A stretch of 47,918 bases of DNA from an uncultured Lachnospiraceae bacterium (GTDB lineage: Bacteria > Bacillota > Clostridia > Lachnospirales > Lachnospiraceae), in contig CANTEG010000018.1 in NCBI GenBank assembly GCA_947652735.1, positions 1-47,918 of the forward strand. Reading direction: 5' to 3'. Numbering within the stretch: position 1 is the first letter of the stretch; each line of letters starts with the position of its first letter. Below the pieces are notes generated by a model that worked only from the letters and a program-made list of their open reading frames with translations, was not told the origin of the DNA and searched no databases. Positions 1 through 7,339 of this stretch are shown piece after piece. The translations under genes were made by a program, and so were the position numbers.

Positions 1-1
1 T

Positions 2-748
2 AATACAAATTATTTCAGGGATTTTTATGATTGGTTTAAAACAGAAGAAGATATAGAACTTCGAGGTCTCAGAGAAAATATTAATTATAAAAATCCGAAA
101 TTAAACTGTGTCCGTACTGCTTTAGAACGAATGATTAAAGGTTACACAAATTTGAGGATTGAACTGGCTCCTTCCAGAATGATTCTGACAAATGCGGAGG
201 GGGTCGATCTACAGGTAGATCAATTGAGCGGTGGATATAAAGCGGTTTTGTCTGTGATGGCAGACATCGCAAAGAGAATGTCTATTGCAAATCCTGATTC
301 AGAAAATCCGCTGGAGGAGGAGGCAGTGATTCTGATTGATGAATTAGATTTACATCTTCATCCCAAATGGCAAAAAACAATAGTGGATGATTTGAAAAGA
401 ACGTTTCCAAATTGTCAGTTTATTATATCAACACATTCACCGTTTATTATTCAATCGTTAAATGCGGAAGAACTGTTTGATATTAGTACAATGCAATATG
501 CGGTAGAAAATGGTAGTTATAATGGATGGAGCATTGATGCGATTCAAGAGCAGAAAATGGGAGTATCACCCAAAACTTCTGTTTTTAATAAACAACTGGA
601 AGATTTTTCCCGTGCAATGGATCAAGAAAATTATGATGAGGCAAAGGCTTTATATAGCCAATTGAAAAAAATGGTAGATCCTACAAGCCATGAGAGCAAG
701 ATATTAGATCTGGATATGGAGATGATCGAAGCAGATGATAAAGATTGA
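2..748 (+). CDS. AAA family ATPase, C-terminal part (PtuA-like, Septu-type defence)
   Basis: The frame is open to the left edge, so the N-terminal Walker A part is outside the window. Visible are an ABC-type signature-like LSGGYKAVL, a Walker B stretch (AVILIDELDLHLHP) and an H-loop switch (ISTHSPF), the pattern of COG3950/AAA_21 ATPases related to OLD and SMC proteins. The stop overlaps the start of the following HNH nuclease gene by 14 bases, which implies translational coupling. In known Septu systems, and in retron Ec78, such an ATPase (PtuA) works with an HNH nuclease (PtuB) against phage. The defence role is inferred from this pairing. A retron reverse transcriptase could lie upstream but cannot be seen. 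Confidence 0.8.
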   Translation, partial: NTNYFRDFYDWFKTEEDIELRGLRENINYKNPKLNCVRTALERMIKGYTNLRIELAPSRMILTNAEGVDLQVDQLSGGYKAVLSVMADIAKRMSIANPDSENPLEEEAVILIDELDLHLHPKWQKTIVDDLKRTFPNCQFIISTHSPFIIQSLNAEELFDISTMQYAVENGSYNGWSIDAIQEQKMGVSPKTSVFNKQLEDFSRAMDQENYDEAKALYSQLKKMVDPTSHESKILDLDMEMIEADDKD

Positions 749-1481
749 GCGAGGGGAGCGCCCGAAAGCGTTGACATTGGAAGTTTGTGAGGAGTTGACG
801 AAAATATACTCTGAAAATCGTGATAGGGATGTTTGGAATTGTCCCAAGATAAAAAAGCCTTTAAAAGAAGCATTACTTAAAATGAGTCGAGGTAAATGCG
901 TATACTGTGAATGTATATTGAATATAGAGTCAAAAGATGTCACGATAGATCATTTTTTGCCAAAATCGACTCACGCGAATGAGGTGGTCAAGTGGGAGAA
1001 TTTATTGCCTGCTTGTTTGCGTTGCAACAGAGAGAAGGGAGATTATGAAGGTATAATCGTAAATCCTTGTGTGGACAGTCCAAAGGATTATATCGCATTA
1101 GATTCCAAAAGCAGATATCGTTTGAGAGGGATTGATGAGAAGGGCATAGGGAAAAACACAATCATTTCAGTCAAGCTAAATGATATTCAAAGGGTAATGG
1201 TTCCGAGAATGATTGAATGGGAAGTTATTCGTCAAAGATTGGTTAATATTTTAGAAGATCTGGAAGAAAGAGGATATCATAAGAAACATAAAAGCCGTTT
1301 GGAGGTTCTTATGAGCGAATGTATGCCTGATTGTTCTTATGCTGCAATAAAGGCTGCTAATATGCTGGATGATGATAATTATAAGAGAATAAAAGATATT
1401 TTAACGGTCGAGGGTAAATGGACTGATAAGTTAGAAATATATGAGGATACAATGAAGAATATTTGTTTGCAATTCGTCTAA
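735..1481 (+). CDS. HNH endonuclease, PtuB / TIGR02646-like
   Basis: This 248-residue protein has an HNH fold with zinc-knuckle cysteines: C55xxC58, the D72-H73 catalytic pair inside TIDHFLPKS, then a W-x-NLLPAC94xxC97N98 block. The downstream NPCVDSP and TIISVKLND segments also fit TIGR02646, the retron or Septu HNH partner family. It would cut DNA when licensed by the ATPase encoded just upstream, with which it overlaps. The gene is AT-rich, unlike the GC-richer genes after 1.6 kb, suggesting the pair arrived together. It is followed by a strong hairpin terminator. The family call is firm; the anti-phage function is inferred. Confidence 0.85.
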   Translation: MIKIERGERPKALTLEVCEELTKIYSENRDRDVWNCPKIKKPLKEALLKMSRGKCVYCECILNIESKDVTIDHFLPKSTHANEVVKWENLLPACLRCNREKGDYEGIIVNPCVDSPKDYIALDSKSRYRLRGIDEKGIGKNTIISVKLNDIQRVMVPRMIEWEVIRQRLVNILEDLEERGYHKKHKSRLEVLMSECMPDCSYAAIKAANMLDDDNYKRIKDILTVEGKWTDKLEIYEDTMKNICLQFV

Positions 1482-1528
1482 AGGGGCAAAAGTGTTTGTG
1501 GGCCAAATACTTTTGCCCCTTGTTTTCT
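1481..1528 (+). terminator. Terminator of the ATPase-HNH operon
   Basis: A 13-bp perfect inverted repeat, AAGGGGCAAAAGT (1481-1493) and ACTTTTGCCCCTT (1509-1521), is followed by GTTTTCTT. It starts at the last base of the HNH stop codon. It also shows that an in-frame ATG at 1492 is not a real gene start. Confidence 0.85.
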
Positions 1529-1683
1529 TGCACAGGGGCGCCCAGATGAAATTGTTGCGCATGCAACGTGCGCCCCGTGCGGCGAGTAGGGGGGATAATC
1601 TTCCTTACTCGATTCTTACATTTCGATGGTCATATCACATGTTAAAATTGCATAGACATGATAGTGGAAGGGGGGGTGAACGG

Positions 1684-2151
1684 TTGCTTGTCATTCATGG
1701 AAAACGCATAGAGGAGGTCGACGATCCCGTTTTGTGCAGGGCATTTGGATACAGCTATCAGAGAAATGAAGTGATCGCGCAGATTATTGACTGGTGTTTG
1801 GGAAACGGAATGCATCGATTTCCCTCGATCGACAAATTTAAACGATTTGTATTGGACGAAGGAAGCGATATGAAAGTCCTCACGATCTTATGTACACATC
1901 CAATATATCCGGGGCCGTATACCATACATATGCAGGGAAACAGAGCGGACGACTTTGACGAGGCAAACCGCAGGGCGGGTTTATGGCAGACACCGGAAGG
2001 ATATACATGGCATCATAAGGAGGGGATCGTAAAAAGCGGAAAAGAATATCTATGCGATATGTATCTGATTGCTTCGGCTTATCATGGCAGTCGCCGGCAC
2101 AGGGGCGGCGTTTATGAGTACGAACACCTGACGGGCAGGACATACGGATAA
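1684..2151 (+). CDS. WHH-type HNH/Endo VII nuclease domain protein
   Basis: I place the start at TTG 1684, which follows a strong purine-rich site (GGAAGGGGGGG). The longer frame from 1492 begins inside a terminator; ATG 1639 is an alternative. The resulting 155-residue protein ends in a WHH nuclease module: GYTWHH (W109, H110, H111), then H134 and H139 in an AYHGSRRHRGG block. This matches the HNH/Endo VII superfamily with conserved WHH, best known as the toxin tip of polymorphic toxins. Here the module sits behind a short N-terminal region of about 95 residues with no signal peptide. No immunity gene is recognised, although the 74-residue protein downstream is a candidate. The nuclease fold is well supported; toxin role is inference. 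Confidence 0.7.
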   Translation: MLVIHGKRIEEVDDPVLCRAFGYSYQRNEVIAQIIDWCLGNGMHRFPSIDKFKRFVLDEGSDMKVLTILCTHPIYPGPYTIHMQGNRADDFDEANRRAGLWQTPEGYTWHHKEGIVKSGKEYLCDMYLIASAYHGSRRHRGGVYEYEHLTGRTYG

Positions 2152-2197
2152 TGTAAGCTTTTGGGGAGAAAATAAATGCGATTTGGAGCGCCGTTGG

Positions 2198-2354
2198 GCA
2201 GTGAAAGAATGATGCGGTGAAACGGTACCGTCGAGCAGTGAAAGAATGATGCGGTGAAACGGCGCCGTCGGGCAGTGAAAGAGTGATACGGTGAAACGGC
2301 GCCGTCGGGCAGTGAAAGAGTGATGCGGTGAAACGGCCCCTTTAAGCAACGAAA
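2198..2354. repeat. 37-bp tandem repeat, four copies plus a partial fifth
   Basis: Units begin at 2198, 2235, 2272 and 2309, with a broken fifth at 2346. Each opens with GCAGTGAAAGA and carries a second GTGAAAC about 17 bases later. Copies differ by a few bases. There are no spacers, so it is not a CRISPR. The unit is not a multiple of three, which argues against coding. It separates the WHH nuclease gene from the DUF2589 genes. Confidence 0.9.
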
Positions 2355-2392
2355 AATATTAGCGGTTTAGGCCAGAAGGGAAACGGAGCAAT

Positions 2393-2617
2393 ATGGTAAA
2401 ATGGACGGAATTAATGAACGGAAAAGCCTTTATCACGGATCTCGGGGAAAATCAGACGGCGATCATCGATGACGAAGAGACGGCTGTGGGCCGGTATGCG
2501 GTCTGGTCGCCGGTCAAAAACAGCAGCGGACATCAGGTGGTGGAAGTGAGTGACAGGCTTGAAATGTTGATGGAAAAATATAAAATACCCGACGAGCGCG
2601 TCTGTTACCTGTCATAA
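2393..2617 (+). CDS. Hypothetical 74-residue protein
   Basis: I do not recognise a family. The protein is small, soluble and acidic-leaning, with no signal or membrane segment; the C-terminal half reads like one amphipathic helix (DRLEMLMEKYKI). The ATG follows a GGAG site with good spacing, and the stop lies 14 bases before the next gene, so it appears to be the first gene of a short operon with the two DUF2589 genes. Codon use is GC-rich like its neighbours. Given its size and position after a WHH nuclease it could be an immunity or accessory protein, but nothing in the sequence proves this. Confidence 0.6.
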   Translation: MVKWTELMNGKAFITDLGENQTAIIDDEETAVGRYAVWSPVKNSSGHQVVEVSDRLEMLMEKYKIPDERVCYLS

Positions 2618-2631
2618 GAAAGGATGGAAAT

Positions 2632-3120
2632 GTGAAGCTTGGCATTAACGAGTTAATAGAATCGATCGGCAAGGCTGTATCGGAGGCACAGCAGAATATC
2701 GAGTTACATTCCCTGTACCGTTTTTTCAATTACTTTGAGGAGGAGGCGGAAGACGGGGAGCGTGATGAGGGAGGCCAGGTATTGTCTCCGAAGACGGCCA
2801 AAATGGCTGTACCAAAGAGCGATGATATTACCGGCACGGTGGTAACGGAGATACCGCTGCTCTCGCTGGTTCCTCATAATCAGGTTTCGCTGCAACAGGT
2901 TTCGGTAAAAATGAAAGTCTGTCTGTATACGGATGACACAGATGAAATCATGGCGGACATGAATGTGCCGGCGAGAAATGTGTCCGCTTCGCCCGACGCG
3001 GCGGGCGAAGTGTGCAGCGGCGCCACGACGCAGATGCACGAGGTGGAGCTTGTATATAATGTATCCGAAAAATCGGAAGGTTTGTCGAGAGTGGTAGAGA
3101 ATATAACCAAAACAATATAA
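2632..3120 (+). CDS. DUF2589 family protein, first copy
   Basis: GTG start after an AAAGGATGG site. The 162-residue protein starts with a helical segment and contains TEIPLLSLVPHNQVSLQQVSV, the diagnostic pattern also found in the second copy (EAPILSLVPVPAFTMDEATV). The central residues 40 to 60 are acidic and probably disordered. No membrane segment is visible. DUF2589 has no function known to me. The two genes are 16 bases apart and surely co-transcribed. The shared ILSLVP core followed by predicted beta strands suggests the two proteins may form a hetero-oligomer, which is inference. Confidence 0.75.
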   Translation: MKLGINELIESIGKAVSEAQQNIELHSLYRFFNYFEEEAEDGERDEGGQVLSPKTAKMAVPKSDDITGTVVTEIPLLSLVPHNQVSLQQVSVKMKVCLYTDDTDEIMADMNVPARNVSASPDAAGEVCSGATTQMHEVELVYNVSEKSEGLSRVVENITKTI

Positions 3121-3136
3121 ATAGGGAGGGTTTTAT

Positions 3137-3691
3137 ATGGCTGATTTAGGGAAAAGTTTTGCATCGCTGCCGATCGGACAGCTGATCTGTTCACCGATTC
3201 TCGCCGTTGCGCAGGGGCAGGCGGAATTGTGCAGAGTGTATCTGGATTACTTATTTAAACTTGCATTTATCGAGGGAGATCCCGATAAGGGTGTGAACGT
3301 TGTGAAGTTTACGCTGAACAGACAGATCGTCGACGAGAACGGTGACAGCAAAATACAGCCGATTCAGGTGGAAGCGCCGATCTTGTCGTTAGTTCCGGTA
3401 CCGGCTTTTACTATGGACGAGGCGACGGTGCGTTTTACGATGGAGGTAAAGGAGGTAACTTCTCAAAAAGATATCAACAAATCCGAGAGTTCCTATGGTA
3501 CCGGCTTTTCCTACTGGGGTTACAGTGCCAATATCAGCGGAAAAGTCACCGCTTCTTCTGAAAATACGCGCACCAGCGACCAGTCCGCAAAATATGAGAT
3601 CTATGCGAGGGCGGCTCAGCAGCCGGCCGCAGAGGGTATGGCGAAGCTTACGAATGTCTTTGCATCGGTGATTGAGCCGATTGAAGTGTAG
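3137..3691 (+). CDS. DUF2589 family protein, second copy
   Basis: This 184-residue protein begins after a clear GGGAGGG site. It has an N-terminal helical part (SLPIGQLICSPILAVAQGQ), the ILSLVPVPAF core near residue 80, a beta-rich section, a Gly/Ser/Tyr-rich insert (SYGTGFSYWGYSANISG) near residues 115-135, and a C-terminal helix with alanines (YARAAQQPAAEG). This is the fuller DUF2589 form; the first copy is a diverged relative. It ends the cluster and is followed by a terminator. Function is unknown. The pairing with a WHH nuclease and tandem repeat is the only functional hint. Confidence 0.8.
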   Translation: MADLGKSFASLPIGQLICSPILAVAQGQAELCRVYLDYLFKLAFIEGDPDKGVNVVKFTLNRQIVDENGDSKIQPIQVEAPILSLVPVPAFTMDEATVRFTMEVKEVTSQKDINKSESSYGTGFSYWGYSANISGKVTASSENTRTSDQSAKYEIYARAAQQPAAEGMAKLTNVFASVIEPIEV

Positions 3692-3731
3692 ACGGATTGT
3701 GATGAAAATCAGTTATAGAGGGGTTAATAGG

Positions 3732-3771
3732 GGGCAGGGCCGAATATTCGGCGTCTGCCCTGCTTTTCTTT
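3732..3771 (+). terminator. Terminator of the DUF2589 operon, and the gap to 3997
   Basis: GGGCAG (3732-3737) pairs with CTGCCC (3755-3760), enclosing the inner palindrome GCCGAATATTCGGC, followed by TGCTTTTCTTTTC. The rest of the 306-base gap up to the next gene contains AT-rich sequence that probably carries the promoter of the reductase gene, but I cannot place its boxes with confidence. Confidence 0.8.
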
Positions 3772-3997
3772 TCAACTGGTAAATATATCCAAACAAAAGA
3801 GGCTTGTTTAATCCGGCAAAAAAACGGTAAAGAATAAATCAGAGCTTTTTCTATTGCTTTTCAATGGAAATAGTGATATGTATATTGTGTAGCGATCGGA
3901 ACGGACGATACTGTCGGGGACGATAGAAAGGCATGGATAAGTCAGAACCTTCACTATGCCCGGATCGCAGTAGACTGCACTGACATGGAGGATTCGT

Positions 3998-4891
3998 ATG
4001 GAGCGGGCAGAGATTGCAATTATAGGGACGGGACCGGCCGGGATTTCTGCGGCCATCACCGCGAAAGCCAGAAACAAAGATATTATTTTGCTCGGCAGCA
4101 ATAATCTGAGTGAGAAAGTCAGCAAGGCACATGAGATACTCAATTATCCGGGATTCCCGGAAATTTCAGGGGAGACGTTGGCTTTCAACCTGAAAAAGCA
4201 TTTGCAGCATATGGAGATTGCCATCACGGAAAAAAAGGTGACGGCGGTATATGCGATGGATCAATATTTCGGACTTCAGGCGGGCGGCGATATGGTGGAG
4301 GCCCAAACAGTAATCCTGGCTACCGGTGTGGTACAGGATAAAACTTTTCCCGGAGAAAACGAGTTTTTGGGGCGGGGCGTCAGTTATTGTGCTACCTGTG
4401 ATGCGCCGTTTTATAAGGGAAAGACTGTCGCGGTCGTCGGCTACGACGAAGAGTCCGAAAGAGAGGCAGATTATCTGGCGGAGGTGACGGGGAAAGTCTA
4501 TTATTTTCCCATGTACCAGCGGGAGCCTGAAGTGACGGATGCCGTGGAGGTGGTACGCCAAACGCCAAAGGAGATACTCGGCACGTTGAAAGCCGGTACA
4601 CTGCGCACCGATACGGAGGACTGGCAGGTGGACGGTATCTTTATTTTGCGCGATGCGGTTTCGCCGGGCCAGCTGGTGCCGGGGCTTACGATAGCCGATC
4701 GCCATGTGAATGTGAATGCCATGATGGAGACGGATATACCGGGCTTGTTTGCCTGCGGCGATATTGTAGGCAGACCGTATCAGTATGTCAAGTCGGCGGG
4801 GCAGGGCAATGTGGCTGCGCTCTCGGCAGTGACGTATCTAAGCCGGTTAAAGCAGGCACAGACGAAGGGCAAAAGCAGCACAAACAGCTGA
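3998..4891 (+). CDS. Thioredoxin reductase, probably ferredoxin-dependent (FFTR type)
   Basis: This 297-residue flavoprotein has the FAD-binding Rossmann motif GTGPAG (residues 10-15), the redox pair C131-A-T-C134 and a C-terminal FAD motif (GLFACGDIVGRPYQY). The place where NADPH-dependent enzymes have GGGDSA reads VVGYDEESE, and the HRRxxxR pattern is absent (PMYQREP). These changes, with DGIFILRDAVSPGQLVPGL, match the clostridial flavin thioredoxin reductases described as using ferredoxin instead of NADPH. It would reduce the thioredoxin encoded 180 bases downstream. Electron donor is inferred from the missing motifs. An ATG with GGAGG six bases upstream supports the start. Confidence 0.85.
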   Translation: MERAEIAIIGTGPAGISAAITAKARNKDIILLGSNNLSEKVSKAHEILNYPGFPEISGETLAFNLKKHLQHMEIAITEKKVTAVYAMDQYFGLQAGGDMVEAQTVILATGVVQDKTFPGENEFLGRGVSYCATCDAPFYKGKTVAVVGYDEESEREADYLAEVTGKVYYFPMYQREPEVTDAVEVVRQTPKEILGTLKAGTLRTDTEDWQVDGIFILRDAVSPGQLVPGLTIADRHVNVNAMMETDIPGLFACGDIVGRPYQYVKSAGQGNVAALSAVTYLSRLKQAQTKGKSSTNS

Positions 4892-4938
4892 ATTTCAGGC
4901 TTTTGTATAAAAGAAATCAGAATATGAGGAGAGGATAA

Positions 4939-5062
4939 GATTGAAAATTAAAATTTTCAATCGCGAGATTTGTGTCTGCGCGCTGCAAAGCCATTTATGG
5001 CTTACACAAACTCGATATGCGCAATAAAGCTAATGCGAACATAGTTCGCAATGCAGAAAAGG
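4939..5062. repeat. Palindromic sequence between reductase and thioredoxin genes
   Basis: A 10-bp perfect hairpin, GATTGAAAAT (4939-4948) with ATTTTCAATC (4953-4962), is followed by a larger imperfect hairpin (GAGATTTGTGT near 4964 with ACACAAACTCG near 5004) and AGCC-ATTTAT-GGCT. It shares CGCTGCAAAG with the repeats downstream of trxA. It lies in the leader of trxA and could be a mobile palindromic element or affect transcript processing. Confidence 0.6.
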
Positions 5063-5070
5063 AGAAAATT

Positions 5071-5382
5071 ATGGTAAAGAAGATTGAAAACAATAACATG
5101 GATGAGGCGTTAAAGAGTAAGGCAGCAGTCGTGGATTTTTCCGCAACCTGGTGCGGCCCTTGCAAGATGCTGGCGCCGGTTTTGGACGGTGTCGCAGAGG
5201 AGTACGCAGGCAAGGTAGATTTTTTTAATGCCGACACCGATGAAAATACTGCGCTCGCACAGCAGTACGGCATCACGAATATTCCGGCACTGATCTTTTT
5301 AAAAGACGGCAAACCGGTGTCGCAGAATGTCGGATTTGTGCCCAAGGATGCCTTAAAGGGGTGGATCGACGCGCAGTTGTAA
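5071..5382 (+). CDS. trxA: Thioredoxin
   Basis: A typical 103-residue thioredoxin with the active-site WC28GPC31, the buried Asp near residue 22 (VVDFSATW), and the cis-proline segment NIPAL. It is a small cytoplasmic disulfide reductase that receives electrons from the reductase encoded just upstream. I choose ATG 5071, preceded by AAAGGAG, over the longer frame from 4972, whose extra residues are translated palindromic repeat and unlike any thioredoxin. It is flanked on both sides by structured repeat DNA. Confidence 0.95.
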   Translation: MVKKIENNNMDEALKSKAAVVDFSATWCGPCKMLAPVLDGVAEEYAGKVDFFNADTDENTALAQQYGITNIPALIFLKDGKPVSQNVGFVPKDALKGWIDAQL

Positions 5383-5437
5383 CAGTTTGGCCTGCAACTG
5401 CGCATTTGCTGCGCAGTTAGCCGCCAGTAGTGCCCAA

Positions 5438-5529
5438 TAGCAGGGAATCCGCTCTTTTGCCGCAGGCAAACTTTAAATGGAATGGATTATGTAACAGTGA
5501 AGCCGCAGGCTGAAATGTTACGTGCAGTT
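5438..5529. repeat. Structured direct repeat, copy A
   Basis: About 90 bases paralogous to copy B at 5595-5683: both run GGAATCCG.CTCTTT...TTTAAATG...GTAAC...GAAGCCG.AGGCTGAA...GTTAC..GCAGTT. Copy A keeps the second stem (GTAACA with TGTTAC) but its first stem is eroded. An extra hairpin, AACTGCGCA-TTTGC-TGCGCAGTT, lies just before it at 5396-5418. Confidence 0.75.
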
Positions 5530-5594
5530 GGTAACAGTTCAGCTCAGATCTTTGCACTCGCTGCAAAGTCCGTAAGAACGCGTATATCTAGCCA

Positions 5595-5683
5595 AGCGGG
5601 AATCCGGCTCTTTGTCGAAGACAAATTTTAAATGAGCCGGATTCCGTAACTATGAAGCCGAAGGCTGAATAGTTACCGCAGTT
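5595..5683. repeat. Structured direct repeat, copy B; remainder of the 5383-5810 gap
   Basis: Two perfect stems are visible: GGAATCCGGCTC (5599-5610) with GAGCCGGATTCC (5634-5645), and GTAACTAT (5646-5653) with ATAGTTAC (5669-5676). The first encloses a small TTGTC-GAA-GACAA hairpin. TTTGCA-CTCGC-TGCAAA lies between the two copies. This is the look of a REP- or MITE-like family. The rest of the gap (5684-5810) is AT-rich and probably holds the promoter of the next gene. Confidence 0.75.
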
Positions 5684-5810
5684 AGCATAAGAGACGCGAA
5701 AATACTTGAAAATGTATGGGATGGAACGTATAATAGAGATTGTTTGGTATTTACAGACTTCTGTAAATTTGAGAAATGTGCAGAGTTCAGCACAGTAAGA
5801 TGAGGAATAA

Positions 5811-7298
5811 ATGGGGAATCCTATGAAAAAGAAATGTGCGGAATGTACATTGCTTCTCGTTATGTTTGCTTTTTGCATCTGTGTGGGCGGCGGCCACGCT
5901 GTAATGACTGTGGAAGCGGGTAACCATGAGGAGAGAGCAAAGGAAGATTTGACGCAGGTATATCGCATGATTTTAAACGGCGTCACCGGAGAGTTTTTGG
6001 CCGGACATGAAGTGGACGAGGCTTTTTTGTGCTGGTTCGAGGCAAAATACGGACAGGCTGCCGTCAAAAGCATTGCGGCGCATGTGCTCGACGGTGAGAT
6101 GGAGCCGCAGCTGTGGTATCAGCTGACCGGAAGTACGATGCATGTTCTGTGGCTTTCTTACTGTCAGGATACCGGTTTTCAACGCTATCAGCTCCGTGAT
6201 GTGCAGCAGCTTAACAGTCGTGACAGTGGAGAGACGGTGCTTAGTTTCACCGGCGATTTTAATCTTGCCGAAGGCTGGTGTACGACCGAGTATATGAAAG
6301 AACAGCCCGGCGGTATCAGGGACTGTTTTTCGCAGGATTTGCTGGCTTGCATGAACGAAGCCGACATTCTTATGATGAATAACGAATTTGTTTACAGTGA
6401 AGGCGGCGCGGCATTGCCGGGCAAGACCTATACGTTCCGTGCCCTGCCCGAGCGGGCAAAGCTGTTGCAGGAGTTTGGCACGGATATTGTGACGCTGGCG
6501 AATAATCATGTTTACGATTATGGGGATGAGGGGCTTTTGGATACGATATCTTATCTAAAAGAGCAAGGCATTACTTATTTTGGAGCCGGTGCTGATATTG
6601 AGGAGGCATCGCGGATTATTTATTATGTTGCCAACGGCAGAAAGATTGCGTTTGTCACAGCCACCGAGATTGAGCGCACGACGAAGTTTACGCGGGAAGC
6701 GGGGGAGGATAGCGCCGGCGTGATGAAGACGCTTGACCCGCAGCGATTTACAGAACTCATCGCAAAGGCCAAGAAAAACAGCGATTATTGCATTGCAGTG
6801 GTTCATTGGGGACCGGAGGGGGCACTGATGTATGACGGGGAACAGTATAAGCTCGCGGAGCGCTTTGTACTGGCGGGCGCCGATGCCGTCATCGGCGGAC
6901 ATCCGCACCGCCTGCAGGGAGCCGGCTTTATCCAGGGCGCGCCGGTAGCTTACAGCCTGGGCAATTTCTGGTTTTCAACGGGGACGCTGTACACGACTGT
7001 GGCACAGCTTACGATCGATGAAGCGGGCGACCTTACGCTCCGCTATGTGCCGTGTATACAGAGAGATCTTAAGACATCCATGATAACCGAGGAAGAGGAG
7101 TTGGAGCGGTATTATCAATACTTGGCGTCGGTTTCCGTCGGTGTGGGCATAGATTCGGACGGAAGGCTACATGACAAGTCGGCGGACGACTATGATGCCG
7201 GCAGCGTGCGGTATGATTCTGATCTCTGTGAGACGCAGGTGCTTGGGGCAAGAGATTTGGACGGACGTGTCATAGATATTGTTGGCAACCTCAAATAA
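5811..7298 (+). CDS. CapA-family phosphoesterase-like exported protein
   Basis: This 495-residue protein has an N-terminal signal peptide (KKK followed by a hydrophobic core to about residue 30). The CapA/PgsA metallophosphatase-like domain follows at about residue 135: LSFTGDFNLAEGW, MMNNEFVY, TLANNHVYDYG, VVHWGPEG and VIGGHPHRLQG, which supply the Asp, Asn and His ligands of the fold. CapA was named from poly-gamma-glutamate capsule synthesis, but most members have no proven role and no other capsule genes are nearby. ATG 5811 follows GAGGAAT; ATG 5823, after GGGGA and starting MKKK, is an equally good start. It is 41 bases from gpmI and could be co-transcribed with it. Confidence 0.85.
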   Translation: MGNPMKKKCAECTLLLVMFAFCICVGGGHAVMTVEAGNHEERAKEDLTQVYRMILNGVTGEFLAGHEVDEAFLCWFEAKYGQAAVKSIAAHVLDGEMEPQLWYQLTGSTMHVLWLSYCQDTGFQRYQLRDVQQLNSRDSGETVLSFTGDFNLAEGWCTTEYMKEQPGGIRDCFSQDLLACMNEADILMMNNEFVYSEGGAALPGKTYTFRALPERAKLLQEFGTDIVTLANNHVYDYGDEGLLDTISYLKEQGITYFGAGADIEEASRIIYYVANGRKIAFVTATEIERTTKFTREAGEDSAGVMKTLDPQRFTELIAKAKKNSDYCIAVVHWGPEGALMYDGEQYKLAERFVLAGADAVIGGHPHRLQGAGFIQGAPVAYSLGNFWFSTGTLYTTVAQLTIDEAGDLTLRYVPCIQRDLKTSMITEEEELERYYQYLASVSVGVGIDSDGRLHDKSADDYDAGSVRYDSDLCETQVLGARDLDGRVIDIVGNLK

Positions 7299-7339
7299 AT
7301 ATTACAATCACGTTAGAAAAGAAAAGAGAGGATAATAAG

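Noticed and set aside
1492-1683. N-terminal extension of the WHH nuclease gene
   Set aside because: The first codons lie in the terminator of the previous operon and the peptide is not protein-like; TTG 1684 has a strong ribosome site.
2050-2349. Minus-strand ORF of 99 codons through the 37-bp repeats
   Set aside because: It owes its length to repeat composition; unit length is not a multiple of three, it lacks a ribosome site and overlaps the WHH gene end.
2198-2354. Possible CRISPR array
   Set aside because: The units are directly tandem with no unique spacers, and no cas genes are near.
4941-5027. TTG ORF of 28 codons after GGAGAGGA, before trxA
   Set aside because: Its sequence is entirely palindromic repeat DNA; no sign of a conserved peptide.
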